A stretch of DNA of 33,100 nt. Source: Candidatus Sumerlaeota bacterium. Its GTDB lineage: Bacteria > Sumerlaeota > Sumerlaeia > JADFCT01. The notes beneath the pieces were generated by a model. That model was not told where the DNA came from, ran no database searches, and saw nothing but the letters and a program-made list of their open reading frames with translations. Positions 14,863 through 25,002 of the stretch are shown one piece after another. How positions within the stretch are numbered: the first letter of the stretch is position 1; each line of letters opens with the position of its first letter. Position numbers and translations under genes: made by a program. Location: positions 1 to 33,100 of the forward strand of contig JAPLSP010000126.1 of assembly GCA_026398575.1 (NCBI GenBank). The letters run 5' to 3'.

Positions 14863-17800
14863 TTACTTGCCAAGCACTTCGTAATCTCCCTCGACAATAA
14901 TCGCGGCGCCGCCGACCTTGATATTGGCGCTGAGGGTCTTCGGAGCGAATACCGGCATCTTCCCGCTGGGACCCTTTGAGCTCCAGAACAGGCCGGCGCT
15001 GGCGGAAACCTTGCTGGTGACCGTCACAAATTTCTTGATGACGTTCGCCGAATTCGGCGTGATCACCGTCAGGCCTGCCGAGGTCGCCACGCTATCCACG
15101 CCGGCCACCACCGCCGCCTTGATTGAATTCGCGCCCTGCACGAGGGCGATGTCTTTCTTCGCAGCGCTGCTGTTCATGCCTGAAACAATCAGCGCCAGCG
15201 TAACAGCGGATGATGTGACGTCCGTTGTCTCGGTAGTTGCGGGCGCTGCGATATTGCCGCCGTGCGTGCCCAACATACTGGCCTTGACCTTCTTGATCTC
15301 GCCTCCAACCAGGATCGGGCCCACCACGTCGCTGCCCGTCGCGGACAGCGTCAGCGCCGAACCGGCTTTGACCAGGCCCACGGCGCTCGCGATCACAACG
15401 CCGCCTTTCTTCTTCTTTCCGCTCAGCGTCGCTATGACGGGGCTGTTCGGAAATTCAATCCGACGCGCGCCCACGCCTGCCAGGGCGATTTTCACACTGC
15501 CCCTGATCAGTGCGCCGGTCGAAACGATGACGGCTTGCTGCGGCGTCTCAGCGACGTTGGCTTCGTTGGTCAGCGTCATCGTTACCTTCTTCAGCATGCC
15601 GCCCACGAACAGCTCGCCCACCGCCGTCCTGGCCGCCGTGAGCGAACCGAGATCGCCCGCAACATCCACGCGGACGATCGGCACAGCGGTGTTGATGTTG
15701 CGCAGCGAACCATCAACCGTGACGGTTGTGATGCCCGCGCAGTCACGCAGAATCGTGATACCCTTTGCGGCGTCATCCTTCGCATTGGTCGCAGCGCGGC
15801 CTTTGAGCGTGGTGAGTTTGAGATCGGAAGTCGCGCCGCCGCCTGTCACCCTCAGTCCAATGGCGCCGCCGCTGGTGGCCGTCGCCGTGCACCGGAACGC
15901 CTGGACTTTGACAACGACCGCCTCGCTGACGGTGGCAATCAAGTTGAGCTTGAACGGATTGGCCGTGGCCACATTGGTCGCGAAACTGGCGCCGCCGCCA
16001 AAGAGCACCTTGTTTGTTGTCGCAAGCGTGATCGTGATCGTGGCGCTCGATCCTGCGGCAATGGCCGCTGTCGGCAGCGTTCCTGTAAAGCCGTCAGGCA
16101 GGACCAGATTGCTGACCGTCAGCGGCGAGGCGCCTGGATTGACGATGGTCAGATTCCTGACCAGCGATTCGCCGCCCACCTTGGCTGTTCCCACAATCAC
16201 TTCCCCGCCATTCGGGATGAGCGTCGCGCCGTCATACAGCGCAATCGCTGCGGTTCCAGAGGTTGGAACAGGCGTTGGACGCGGGGTCGCTGTTGGATGC
16301 GGTGTCGGCGTCCCCGGCGTTGGGATTGGCGTTGGACCCGGCGTTGGGATTGGCGTTGGACCCGGCGTCGGGATTGGCGTTGGACCCGGCGTCGGGATTG
16401 GCGTTGGACTCGGCGTCGGCGATACAATGGGCGTCGCCGTCGGATGCGGTGTCGGCGTCGGTATTGATGCGCGCCACAGATCGCCCAGTTCAGTCCAATA
16501 ATTTCCACCATCCTTGCCCCAACCACCGAAAAGCCAGAGATTGCCTGATGGGTCCGCCCATGAAACCGCTCCGAAGCGCGCGCCGGGTATGTTGGCGGCG
16601 GCGGGCGTTCCGGGCGTGCCGCAGGTCCCAGCCTGGTCTATTGTGTTTGCGCCCTTCATCCAGGTCCACTGGTTTGCCGTCGGATCATATTTCCAGAAGT
16701 CGTTGAGGCGGCCTTGATTGCCCAAGCTGTCCATGCCATAGCCGCCCAAGAGCCACAGATTGCCTGCGCCGTCCGTCCATGCCATCGCGGTTTCGCGCGC
16801 TCCGGGCGTGTTGGCGCTGGCAGGAACTCCTTGCGCGCCGTACGTCCCGGTTGCATTGAGTGTTTTGGGGCCTTTCATCCATGTCCATTGATTCGCCGCA
16901 ATATTATATTTCCACAAGTCATTGAAGTCACGGAGGAGGCCCGACTCATCCTCTCCCAATCCTCCCCCAAAGAGCCACAGATTGCCGGCGCCGTCCGTCC
17001 AGGAAACCGCGCCGTAGCGCGCCCCGGGCGTATTGGCGCTGTCAGGGACTCCCTGCTCGCCATAAGTCCCGGTTGTATCGCCCGTGTCAGCGCCCGTCAT
17101 CCACGTCCACTGGTTCGTTGCGGTGTTGTATTTCCACAAGTCGTTGAGATTTCCATATAAGCGCCGGCTATCAACGCCATTGCCACCGAAGAGCCAGAGA
17201 TTCCCCGCGGTATCCGTCCATGAAGCTGCGGAGTCGCGCCCTCCGGGCGTATTGGCGCCGGCGGGAATCCCTGGCGCGCCATAAGTGCCGGTCGTATCGG
17301 CCGTGTTGGCGCCCTTCATCCACGCCCATCGGTTCGTTGTGAAATCGTATTTCCACAAGTCGTTGAGATATCCCCAATCGCCTGAATCATCCAATCCATT
17401 CCCCCCCAAAAGCCAGAGATTGCCTGCGCCGTCCGTCCACGAAACCGATCCTGAACGCGCTCCGGGCGTATTGGCGTCGGCAGGCGCCCCTTGCGTGCCA
17501 TAAGTACCCGTAGTAGCAGCTGCGTTGGCGCCCTTCATCCAGGTCCACTGGTTCGCTGTGGGATTATATTTCCATAAGTCATTGAGGATATCGTCATCGC
17601 CAAAGCCATCATAACCCAAACCGCCAAAAAGCCAGAGATTGCCAGAGCCGTCCATCCACGATACCGCGGAATCGCGTCCCCCCGGTGTATTGGCGCCGGC
17701 AGGCGCTCCTTGCGCGCCATAGACGCCAATCTGCCCGCAAATAGCCGCGCCCCGAATCCAGGTCCATTGGTTCGCCGTTGGATTATATTTCCACAAATCA

Positions 17801-19185
17801 TTCAAAATCGTATCAATTCCATCGGCGTCATAGCCGCCTCCTCCCATCAGCCAGAGATTGCCTGAGCCATCCGTCCACGAAACTGCGTATTGGCGCGCGC
17901 CCGGCGTATTGGCGGCGTCCGGCGTTCCCTGCGCGCCATAAACTCCGCTTTGATTTCCGGCGCTGGCGCCCTTCATCCATGTCCACTGGTTCGTTGACGG
18001 ATCATATTTCCATAAATCGTTGAGCCGTCCCCAATCGCCTGAGCCGTCATAGCCCCCGCCCCCGAAGAGCCAGAAATTGCCGGCGCCGTCCGTCCATGAA
18101 ACATCGTAGTTGCGCGCGCCCGGCGTATTGGCGGCGTCAGGCGTTCCTTGCGCGCCATAAGCTCCGCTTTGATTTTTAGTCTTGGCGCCCTTCACCCATG
18201 TCCACTGGTTCGTGGCTGGGTTGTATTTCCATAAATCGTTGAGCCGTCCCCAACTGCTTGAGCCGTCAAGGCCCCAGCCGCCAAAGAGCCAGAGATTGCC
18301 CGAACTATCCATCCATGAAACTGCGGAATCGCGCCCGCCGGGCGTATTGGCGGTGTCAGACGTTCCTTGTGCGCCGTAAGTTCCAGGTTGATCTCTGATG
18401 TTGGCGCCTTTCAACCAGGTCCACTGGTTCGTCGCCGGATTGTATTTCCATAAATCGTTGAGCCGTCCCCAATTGCCTGAGCCGTCAATGCCCCCTCCCC
18501 CGAAAAGCCATAGGGCGCCCGAGGTATCCGTCCATGAAACCGGGGATTGGCGCCCGCCAGGCGTATTGATATCAGCGGGAACCCCTGGCGCGCTGTAAGT
18601 CCCGGTTGTATTGCCGGCGCTTGAGCCTTTCATCCACGTCCACTGGTTCGCCGCCAGGTCATATTTCCATAAGTCGTTGAGATATCTATATTGCCCCGAA
18701 CTATCCATGCCAAATCCGCCCAAGAGCCATAGATTGCCCGAGTGATCCGTCCATGAAGCCGCATAATCGTCACGCGCTCCGGGCGTATTGGTATCGGCGG
18801 GGACTCCTTGAGCGCCATAAGTGCTGGTGGTACCGGCCGTGTTGGCGCCCTTCATCCATGTCCACTGGTTTGTCGCCGGATTGTAATTCCATAGATCGTT
18901 GAGCATTCCTTCCCACCCTTGGATGTCATGCCCATATCCTCCGAACAGCCATTGAGCGCCCGTACTGTCCGTCCACGAAACAGCGCTTCTTCGCTGGCCT
19001 GGCTGATTCGCTGCTGCGGGCTGACCTTGAGTCCCGTAAACCGCTGCGACTTCCGGAAATGAAAATATCCCTTTCATCGCCGCCCATTGGTAGTCCTGCG
19101 CGCCGGCGTGCGGCAGCAACAGCATCGCAAACAGCAACGTCGCGAACCGAATTCTCCAGCATCCATTGCCAACTAGTTTCATCAT
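14863..19185 (-). CDS. Secreted 12-repeat kelch protein with choice-of-anchor D domain
   Basis: Exported surface-type protein of 1440 residues. An N-terminal signal peptide ([15 protein letters not shown], cut before QDYQW) precedes 12 near-identical kelch-like units of about 73 residues (to about residue 905). Each reads roughly [19 protein letters not shown], then TYGAQG, NTPGARD and [15 protein letters not shown] Pro-Thr linker (about 905-976) with PTPIPTPG repeats follows, then an Ig-like choice-of-anchor D domain (about 977-1084: [27 protein letters not shown]). A C-terminal region of about 355 residues, rich in Val, Ala and Gly, completes it. The ATG at 19185 is chosen because GAGG lies 6 nt upstream; in-frame ATGs at 19209 and 19191 are less well placed. 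Kelch units form beta-propellers. Binding partner or enzyme activity is unknown. Confidence 0.85.
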   Translation of the reverse strand: MMKLVGNGCWRIRFATLLFAMLLLPHAGAQDYQWAAMKGIFSFPEVAAVYGTQGQPAAANQPGQRRSAVSWTDSTGAQWLFGGYGHDIQGWEGMLNDLWNYNPATNQWTWMKGANTAGTTSTYGAQGVPADTNTPGARDDYAASWTDHSGNLWLLGGFGMDSSGQYRYLNDLWKYDLAANQWTWMKGSSAGNTTGTYSAPGVPADINTPGGRQSPVSWTDTSGALWLFGGGGIDGSGNWGRLNDLWKYNPATNQWTWLKGANIRDQPGTYGAQGTSDTANTPGGRDSAVSWMDSSGNLWLFGGWGLDGSSSWGRLNDLWKYNPATNQWTWVKGAKTKNQSGAYGAQGTPDAANTPGARNYDVSWTDGAGNFWLFGGGGYDGSGDWGRLNDLWKYDPSTNQWTWMKGASAGNQSGVYGAQGTPDAANTPGARQYAVSWTDGSGNLWLMGGGGYDADGIDTILNDLWKYNPTANQWTWIRGAAICGQIGVYGAQGAPAGANTPGGRDSAVSWMDGSGNLWLFGGLGYDGFGDDDILNDLWKYNPTANQWTWMKGANAAATTGTYGTQGAPADANTPGARSGSVSWTDGAGNLWLLGGNGLDDSGDWGYLNDLWKYDFTTNRWAWMKGANTADTTGTYGAPGIPAGANTPGGRDSAASWTDTAGNLWLFGGNGVDSRRLYGNLNDLWKYNTATNQWTWMTGADTGDTTGTYGEQGVPDSANTPGARYGAVSWTDGAGNLWLFGGGLGEDESGLLRDFNDLWKYNIAANQWTWMKGPKTLNATGTYGAQGVPASANTPGARETAMAWTDGAGNLWLLGGYGMDSLGNQGRLNDFWKYDPTANQWTWMKGANTIDQAGTCGTPGTPAAANIPGARFGAVSWADPSGNLWLFGGWGKDGGNYWTELGDLWRASIPTPTPHPTATPIVSPTPSPTPIPTPGPTPIPTPGPTPIPTPGPTPIPTPGTPTPHPTATPRPTPVPTSGTAAIALYDGATLIPNGGEVIVGTAKVGGESLVRNLTIVNPGASPLTVSNLVLPDGFTGTLPTAAIAAGSSATITITLATTNKVLFGGGASFATNVATANPFKLNLIATVSEAVVVKVQAFRCTATATSGGAIGLRVTGGGATSDLKLTTLKGRAATNAKDDAAKGITILRDCAGITTVTVDGSLRNINTAVPIVRVDVAGDLGSLTAARTAVGELFVGGMLKKVTMTLTNEANVAETPQQAVIVSTGALIRGSVKIALAGVGARRIEFPNSPVIATLSGKKKKGGVVIASAVGLVKAGSALTLSATGSDVVGPILVGGEIKKVKASMLGTHGGNIAAPATTETTDVTSSAVTLALIVSGMNSSAAKKDIALVQGANSIKAAVVAGVDSVATSAGLTVITPNSANVIKKFVTVTSKVSASAGLFWSSKGPSGKMPVFAPKTLSANIKVGGAAIIVEGDYEVLGK
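16313..16408. repeat. Four 24-nt tandem repeats coding PTPIPTPG
   Basis: Units begin at 16313, 16337, 16361 and 16385 and differ at only one position (cggcgttggg versus cggcgtcggg). A partial fifth unit follows. They encode the Pro-Thr linker of the kelch protein on the - strand; such in-frame arrays change length easily. Confidence 0.9.
16474..19110. repeat. Tandem 219-nt kelch-coding repeats
   Basis: Twelve in-frame units of about 219 nt encode the 73-residue kelch units. Neighbouring units in the middle (about 17900-18450) are nearly identical at DNA level, for example the blocks around 17905 and 18120. This indicates recent duplication or gene conversion. Confidence 0.85.
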
Positions 19186-19327
19186 TTGCATCCTCGCTGT
19201 TTGGTACATTCACGTCTAAAGCCAGTGATATTCAAGATGCCTGACTCCTTTTCCATCTTAACGGCGGTATAAATGCCTGCATAAGCATTTAGATAAACCG
19301 ATCTTTGCGATTGCGCAAATCATGCCG

Positions 19328-20914
19328 TTATTGAGGGGCTTTGTCAATCGGCGCCAGTGTGATGAGTTTGACGCTCATCGCTTTCCATTTGGTTTTTGCC
19401 GAGGGGCGGATTGAGAGCGTGTGGCGGCCGGCTTCCAGCTGGATTTTTCCAATGGCGTGGGGCTTGTATTCGCGCCAGGTGGGGCCGGTTTCTTCGGTGA
19501 TGGACTCGAAATTTTTTCCATCAATCTCCACAGTGAACGCGCTGCCGCCGAAGCCCTTGGAGCATGCATAGGTCAGCGTGATCTCGAACGTTCCGCCGCG
19601 CTTCACGTTGAAATCCCAGAAAACAGAATCCCGTCCATCGCCCCAGTGGCCGATCTGGCCTTCTATCACGATTGGGCTCGGGCCGCTGGTGATCACGGTC
19701 TCCGGCGTCAGCGCGATGCGTCCCTCCGCGTCTTGCTCGATTGCCTCGTCCAAGGCTTTACCATTATAGAATCGCGCCAGCACGGCGATGTTGCGGTCAT
19801 TGCCTTTGAAACTTGAAATCGGATTCTTTTGATATTGTTCCACGGGCAGCGGCAGGGAATCGGGATTGGGCTTGGCGAAACCATAGATGCCGAATTTGAG
19901 ATTCTCGGCGCTGGACAAAATCCGCCGCGCGTCGTGCCGGTCGCCCCAACCCACCACGCATTGCACGAGCCGCGTTTGCGGGCCTTTCATCTCTTCGAGT
20001 TTGGCGAGCGCCCTGGGATCGGTGGCCTCGTTCATCAGCCAGTCCACCTCGCGGAACAGCTTCGAGTTGATCACCGTCAGCGAGTTGACGTTGCTGCAGC
20101 TGAGCCAGATGACGCAGTCCGCCTTGGCGCCCTTGGCGGCTTTGCGGATGCGCTCCCAGCAACGGTCAATCGCCTTGCGACGGAATTCCAGATCGCGTTC
20201 TTTCGAGATCTTGTCCTTGCCCGGAAACGCCTCGCCCATCAGTTCGCGATACATGCGCTGCTCGCAGTCGAGCCACTTCAGCGGCGCCAGATTGCCGTCT
20301 CCCGGGTTCCAGACCCAGTCAATCATGAAGCCGTCCATGCCGGTTTTCCGGAGGGCGTCTTCGATCGAGGCGGACAGATAATCCAGGTATTCCGTGGTGA
20401 AAGGAATGTGCGGCGCGCTCGGGGCGCCATAGCTCAGGTCCGGATGCTTTTGTCCCCAGAGCGTATTGGCCCCGACGCAGAAGTATCCCATCACGCGCAT
20501 CTTGCGCTCATGCCCGAGGCGGACCACATCTTTGAGGAAATCATATTTCAGCCCCGGCTGCGGCGGCGCGGCGCCGTCTTTATACCATGCGTAGCCGTTG
20601 CACGAGACGGCGAACGTCTGGATCACGTTGCAGCCGAGCGCCTCGTACCACTTCACATGCTCCTCAGGCGAGGCGCCGCCCCAGAGGCCCGGAGCGGCAA
20701 AGCCATTGACGCCGCCCGGCCCCCAATTGAAATCAATGCAGAAGGCTTTGATGGATTCATCCGGCTTCGCGCCCGCTGATGTTGCGCCGGCCGCCGCTGA
20801 TGCCACACCGTCGCCTTCCGCGGCATGTAAGAACACTCCCGCGCAAACACAGGCCATCAGGAAAAGAACTGTGATGTAGTGGAGAAAGAATTTCAGAACT
20901 CCTGGTCTCGCCAT
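19328..20914 (-). CDS. Secreted GH29-like hydrolase with C-terminal beta-sandwich
   Basis: Predicted exported (beta/alpha)8-barrel hydrolase, 528 residues, resembling alpha-L-fucosidase-type GH29 or related families. The signal peptide is MARPGVLKFFLHYITVLFLM with ACVCAGVFLHA after it; a lipobox-like LMAC makes a lipoprotein possible. The barrel (about 45-400) shows EHVKWYEALGCNVIQTFAVS, DVVRLGHERKMRVMGYFCVG and DGFMIDWVWNP with Asp199 as nucleophile candidate. The C-terminal region (about 415-528: DSVFWDFNVKRGGTFEITL, TWREYKPHAIGKIQLEAGRH, LSIRP) is a galactose-binding-like sandwich often attached to fucosidases. The ATG at 20914 is chosen because it begins the signal peptide; the open frame upstream lacks one. 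It lies 128 nt after the histidine kinase gene on the same strand. Family number and substrate remain open. Confidence 0.75.
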   Translation of the reverse strand: MARPGVLKFFLHYITVLFLMACVCAGVFLHAAEGDGVASAAAGATSAGAKPDESIKAFCIDFNWGPGGVNGFAAPGLWGGASPEEHVKWYEALGCNVIQTFAVSCNGYAWYKDGAAPPQPGLKYDFLKDVVRLGHERKMRVMGYFCVGANTLWGQKHPDLSYGAPSAPHIPFTTEYLDYLSASIEDALRKTGMDGFMIDWVWNPGDGNLAPLKWLDCEQRMYRELMGEAFPGKDKISKERDLEFRRKAIDRCWERIRKAAKGAKADCVIWLSCSNVNSLTVINSKLFREVDWLMNEATDPRALAKLEEMKGPQTRLVQCVVGWGDRHDARRILSSAENLKFGIYGFAKPNPDSLPLPVEQYQKNPISSFKGNDRNIAVLARFYNGKALDEAIEQDAEGRIALTPETVITSGPSPIVIEGQIGHWGDGRDSVFWDFNVKRGGTFEITLTYACSKGFGGSAFTVEIDGKNFESITEETGPTWREYKPHAIGKIQLEAGRHTLSIRPSAKTKWKAMSVKLITLAPIDKAPQ

Positions 20915-21042
20915 GGCAAATCTCGTGGATCGCGGATTGATGATGAGAACGCTTTGAATACTCTGTATATCCTTAATCCATGCGGCGGGGAATGGCGCCC
21001 AACAGCATTCTGAATTTCGGTTTTGGAAAGGCATGAGTTCCT

Positions 21043-23160
21043 CTATTGCTTCGTCAGCGCTTTGCGCAGGATTTCCGAGAGCGCCGCCATTTGATAGGGC
21101 TTTTGAATGAATCCAGCCAATCCCTTGCCGGCGAACCGTTGGGTGATTTCCTGTTCATTATAGCCGCTGGAAAGCACGACGCGCACGTCGGGCCGGACGC
21201 GCCGCATTTCGCGGAACGCCTCCTCGCCATCCATGTGCGGCATGGTAAGGTCCATCAGGACGCAGATGATATCCGGAGCGTGCTGGCGATACAGATGCAG
21301 CGCCTCTTGTCCATGCGCCGCCGTCAGGACCTTGAAACCGCAGCGCTCGACCATCCGCTTGGCCAGCGTGCGCACACTGTCTTCGTCATCCACGATCAGG
21401 ATCGTCCCGCTTCCCTTCCAGGGGGCGGCTTTTTTATCTTCTTGGATCGCAATCGCGCTTATTTGGGAGGCAGGGAACAGGATCTTGAAGGTCGTTCCCC
21501 GCCCCAGTTCGCTATAAACTTTGATGGCGCCCTGGTGTCCGCGCACGATGCCCAGCACGGCGGCCAATCCCAATCCGCGTCCGGAAAATTTCGTCGTGAA
21601 AAATGGATCGAACAACTTGGCCTTGGTTTCATCATTCATGCCGCAGCCGGTGTCCGAAACTTCCAGATACACATACAAGCCTCCGGGCAGTTGATCGTGG
21701 AGGTAAGCGCTGCCCAGATACGCCGAATCGCATTCCATGGCGCCCGTGCTGACGGAGATGATGCCGCTCTTGTCGCCGATGGCTTCCGAGGCGTTGATGA
21801 TCAGATTCATGATGATCTGCCGGATTTGCGTGGCGTCGGCTTCAACGGTGGGCAGGTTGTCCGCAAAGCGATATCGCAAGACGGCTTTCTTGGAGATGGA
21901 AACCTCCAGCATGTGTCCCATCTCCTCGACCAGCCGCGACAGATGGACCGGTTCGATCTGGAAGTTTCCTTTGCCCGAATACGCGAGCATCTGTTTGCAT
22001 AGCTCGGCGGCGCGGCGCGATGCCGCTTCGATCTCGCGCAGCCCGTCGCGCGCGGGCGATTCGGCCGGCAATTCGCTGAGCGCCAGGTCGGCGTTTCCCA
22101 GGATCGTCATCAGGAGGTTATTGAAATCATGCGCGATGCCGCCGGCCAGCACGCCCAGGCTTTCCAGTTTTTGCGCCTGCTGCACCTGGCGTTCCAGATT
22201 GCGCCTTTCCCCTGCGATGCGTTTGCGATCGAGCGCGTTGGCGAACAAATCGCTGACCATCTGCAGCAGTTGGACGTCATCATCTTCCCAATGATGCTCG
22301 CGCGAGAACGCGTCGAATCCGAGGCATCCCGTGAGGAAGCCGCCCTGCCCGTGCAGAGGCAGGCACAACATGGATTTGACGCCCTGCTGGATGCTGGTTT
22401 CGCGTTCCGGCGCCGCGTCTTCCGGGTAATCGCTCAGCGTATGGATGACGATCGGCTGGCCATTCCGGATTTTTTGCGCGCTCCAGGCGAACGTTGCCCC
22501 TGAGAAATCCTGATAGCGCTGCATCACGCCGGCGATCTCCGGCTGATGCCACTCATGCGTCATGCTCCACTTTTTATGGTCCGGCGCAGCCAAGGTAACA
22601 AATGCGCGCTCGATGCGGATGAAGTTGGCGATTTCTTCCAGGGCTTTTTCAATGCCTTTGTCAATCTCGGCGCTCGAGTACAGGGAAAACCGGGTGGATA
22701 TTCGCGTGACCAATTCCTGAAATGCGATGCAGCGCCGGAGCGCCTCTTCCGCCTGTTTGCGCGCCGTGATGTCCGTGAACATGCCGAAGGCCCCATTGAA
22801 GCGGCCTTGCTCATTGCTCAAGACGCTGGCAGAGACCAGCAGCGTGACGATGCGGCCATCCTTGCGCAGAAAACGCCGCTCATATTGTTCGGAGACGCCG
22901 TCCATCCGCATCCGGATGCGCTTCTCATGATCCGGAATCTCTTCGGGCGCCATAAAGGACGCCACCGGTTGGCCGACAATTTCTTCGGTCCCATAGCCCA
23001 GCAATTGCGCCATGCGCTGATTGACGAAGGTAATCCGGAAATCCTTGTCCACGGTCCAGATTCCTTCCAGCGCCGTTTCCACAATGCGGCGATACTGCGC
23101 TTCGCTGTCGCGAAGCGCCTGGAGTAGCTGCTCCTTGCTCTTTTCCGAATCGCTTGTCAT
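21043..23160 (-). CDS. Hybrid sensor histidine kinase (PAS-GAF-HisKA-HATPase-REC)
   Basis: Soluble-looking hybrid two-component kinase of 705 residues with no evident membrane segment. A PAS domain (about 17-140: QYRRIVETALEGIWTVDKDF, ending FGMFTDITARKQAEE) is followed by a GAF domain (about 145-310). The dimerisation domain has the H-box LAGGIAHDFNNLLMT with phospho-acceptor His344. The HATPase shows the N box (IIMNLIINASEAI), G1 (VSDTGCGM) and G2 (SGRGLGLAAVLGIV). The REC domain (about 585-705) has DDED, Asp637 in VLMDLTMPHMDG, and Lys in FIQKPY. This NtrB-like H-box class often works with other response regulators; none is adjacent. AGGAGG 7 nt upstream supports the start. The signal is unknown, but the GH29-like gene downstream may share its transcript. 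Confidence 0.93.
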   Translation of the reverse strand: MTSDSEKSKEQLLQALRDSEAQYRRIVETALEGIWTVDKDFRITFVNQRMAQLLGYGTEEIVGQPVASFMAPEEIPDHEKRIRMRMDGVSEQYERRFLRKDGRIVTLLVSASVLSNEQGRFNGAFGMFTDITARKQAEEALRRCIAFQELVTRISTRFSLYSSAEIDKGIEKALEEIANFIRIERAFVTLAAPDHKKWSMTHEWHQPEIAGVMQRYQDFSGATFAWSAQKIRNGQPIVIHTLSDYPEDAAPERETSIQQGVKSMLCLPLHGQGGFLTGCLGFDAFSREHHWEDDDVQLLQMVSDLFANALDRKRIAGERRNLERQVQQAQKLESLGVLAGGIAHDFNNLLMTILGNADLALSELPAESPARDGLREIEAASRRAAELCKQMLAYSGKGNFQIEPVHLSRLVEEMGHMLEVSISKKAVLRYRFADNLPTVEADATQIRQIIMNLIINASEAIGDKSGIISVSTGAMECDSAYLGSAYLHDQLPGGLYVYLEVSDTGCGMNDETKAKLFDPFFTTKFSGRGLGLAAVLGIVRGHQGAIKVYSELGRGTTFKILFPASQISAIAIQEDKKAAPWKGSGTILIVDDEDSVRTLAKRMVERCGFKVLTAAHGQEALHLYRQHAPDIICVLMDLTMPHMDGEEAFREMRRVRPDVRVVLSSGYNEQEITQRFAGKGLAGFIQKPYQMAALSEILRKALTKQ

Positions 23161-23369
23161 CCGCTGCCTCCTGGAGGGGGAAAAACCTGCATCAGCTGGG
23201 AAAAATCAAAAGCGGATACATGACTCTTGACAGGGACATCATACACTGGCCGGGGGTATCTTGCCATTGCAAAATCCGGTATTGCAGAAATCCAGGCCGA
23301 TCCTGAAAACTGTCGGGGATGGAATGCCCGTCAAGCCAAAACTGATAGACCGCCAATGGTGGGAGGCTC

Positions 23370-24569
23370 TCAGACCGTGGCGTTGTCTTTTTCCGGGGAA
23401 TTCTTTTCCAGTGTCGTTGTGGTTGTAGTCTCTGTGTCATGAAGCGCGGAGACGGTTGGCGCTTTGGGATGGTGGGGCGGCGGCGCGGGCGGCTTGTCGT
23501 CCCATTCATCCTCATCCTTTTCCCAACGATCTGCATCCTCGTCCCAATCATCCGGACTCTCGATGTCATCGCCGGGCGCGCTGTAGTAGGGACCATCCTC
23601 TTCCCATTGGGCGTTGACCGCCGCCATGCGAAGGCGCCGGGCGCGCCAGGCCAGCAGCAGCAGGGCGACGCACACAACGCCGAACAGCGTGTTGGGATCG
23701 AAGAGCAGCGAAATGATCGGGCCCAGTTTGCCGCCTTCATCGCGCCATGCCTCATAGAACACCATGCGCGTGGACGGCGTCCACAGCTCGTCCAGAAAGT
23801 TTTCCGACCGCGGGGGATCGAGCAGATATTTGACCAAACCCGCTTCGCCATTGACCGGGAAACGCTTGCGGATCAGGAAGTCGGTCATCGAGGCGGCCTG
23901 GCGATAAGCGCGCGCCTCGAATTCGGCCGAGCCGGCCCAGCCGCCCCACAACGCGCCGGATTCGTCCACGTTCCCAAACAAACGGTCGGCGGCCAGCTGC
24001 CAGCCGTCGGACCATCGGATTTGTTCCGACAGGCGCATAGCCAGCCCCTCCTCGAGCCAGCGCGGCAGGCGCGTAACGCCTGCGCGCTCGAAATTGATAT
24101 GGACCATTTCGTGACGCAGGGTTTCGGTGATCGAAGCCAGGCCGGACTGGCGCAGGAGCGGTCCGTTGAGCAGCACCAGATCCTTATCCTTGATGGTTAG
24201 CGCCAGGACGCCGTCGCTTCTGCGTCCGGCGACGCGTTCGAAGTCCGTCTGCGTATCGAGCCAGATCATGCCCAGGGGCTTGTCGGGAAGCGGCTGCGGC
24301 CATCGCTTTTGCAGCGCTTCGCGTGCCCGCGTGGCCGCCTGCTGCAGCGTGTTTTCCAGCGTTCGATTGGGAACGCCTTCAAAGATAAAAAGCGGCGCCG
24401 ACGTGGCGGCCGGCAAGGCTGAGCTCGGCGCGGAGGATGAAACGGCCGGCGGAGCGGCGGGCGCGGTGGCCGGCGCAGCGGCGGGCGTGGCGGCATGAGC
24501 GTCGAAAAATCCGATGACTGCTGCTATGAGCGCCACTGCACAAATCCGCCATACGACCTTTTTGCGCAT
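23370..24569 (-). CDS. Membrane-anchored gluzincin metallopeptidase (peptidase MA-like)
   Basis: A 399-residue protein with a signal peptide (MRKKVVWRICAVALIAAVIG, cut near DAHA-AT). After it comes an Ala/Pro-rich stretch (27-58), a peptidase domain (about 60-270) with the zinc motif HEMVH at 153-157 and a downstream glutamate in RLPRWLEEGLAM (Glu173-Glu174). One transmembrane helix near the C-terminus (LFGVVCVALLLLAWRARR) precedes an acidic, Trp-containing cytoplasmic tail ending in a Thr-rich stretch. The layout matches peptidase MA-like proteins that face the periplasm. The substrate is unknown. The start has no strong Shine-Dalgarno but leads directly into the signal peptide. It is followed after 209 bp by the histidine kinase gene; that gap shows no gene or notable structure. 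Confidence 0.8.
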   Translation of the reverse strand: MRKKVVWRICAVALIAAVIGFFDAHAATPAAAPATAPAAPPAVSSSAPSSALPAATSAPLFIFEGVPNRTLENTLQQAATRAREALQKRWPQPLPDKPLGMIWLDTQTDFERVAGRRSDGVLALTIKDKDLVLLNGPLLRQSGLASITETLRHEMVHINFERAGVTRLPRWLEEGLAMRLSEQIRWSDGWQLAADRLFGNVDESGALWGGWAGSAEFEARAYRQAASMTDFLIRKRFPVNGEAGLVKYLLDPPRSENFLDELWTPSTRMVFYEAWRDEGGKLGPIISLLFDPNTLFGVVCVALLLLAWRARRLRMAAVNAQWEEDGPYYSAPGDDIESPDDWDEDADRWEKDEDEWDDKPPAPPPHHPKAPTVSALHDTETTTTTTLEKNSPEKDNATV

Positions 24570-24723
24570 TTTTTTGCTGCCGCCCGTACAAGATTCAACT
24601 CACCGGAAGCAGTATTACTCTTCCTGCTCAGGGCGCACAACAGATAAGGCGGATGGCGCATTCCGGAGTGTGCATGCTGAAATTTCCTTGCCCTAATTTT
24701 GTGAGTCAGAATGATTCCTTGAA

Positions 24724-25002
24724 GACAGGATGAATTTGAGACAGGATAAATTTGAGACAGGATGGATTAGAGACAGGATAAATTATCTCTGATGCCAATT
24801 TCGTCCTTTCTCTAATCCATCCTGTCTCTAATCCATCCTTTCTCTAATCCATCCTGTCCCTAATCCATCCTGTCCCTAATCCATCCTGTCTCTAATTTAT
24901 CCTTTCTCTAATCCATCCTGTCCCTAATCCATCCTGTCCCTAATCCATCCTGTCCCTAATCCATCCTGTCCCTAATCTATCCTGTCCCAATGAATATCCT
25001 GT
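24724..25002. repeat. 16-nt repeat array in two facing orientations
   Basis: Four direct units of gacaggatRRATTWGA type occupy 24724-24787. One unrelated 7-nt stretch follows, then twelve units of the reverse complement (tctaatccatcctgtc with variants) from 24795 to 24986 in exact 16-nt steps. A degenerate unit ends near 25002. The left block can pair with the right block, giving a long hairpin. It occupies most of the 420-bp gap between the divergent metallopeptidase and methyltransferase genes; the remaining 24570-24723 shows no gene. No spacers are present, so it is not CRISPR. Confidence 0.93.

Noticed and set aside
14918..16501. 527-codon + strand frame opposite the kelch protein C-terminus
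   Set aside because: Its Gly-Val repeats are just the antisense of the Pro-Thr linker; no start signal or domain.
19270..19292. Hairpin taaatgc/gcattta upstream of the kelch gene
   Set aside because: A 7-bp A/T-rich stem without a T-run is too weak to call a terminator or regulator.
24724..25002. CRISPR array
   Set aside because: The 16-nt units abut with no spacers, change orientation, and no cas gene is present.
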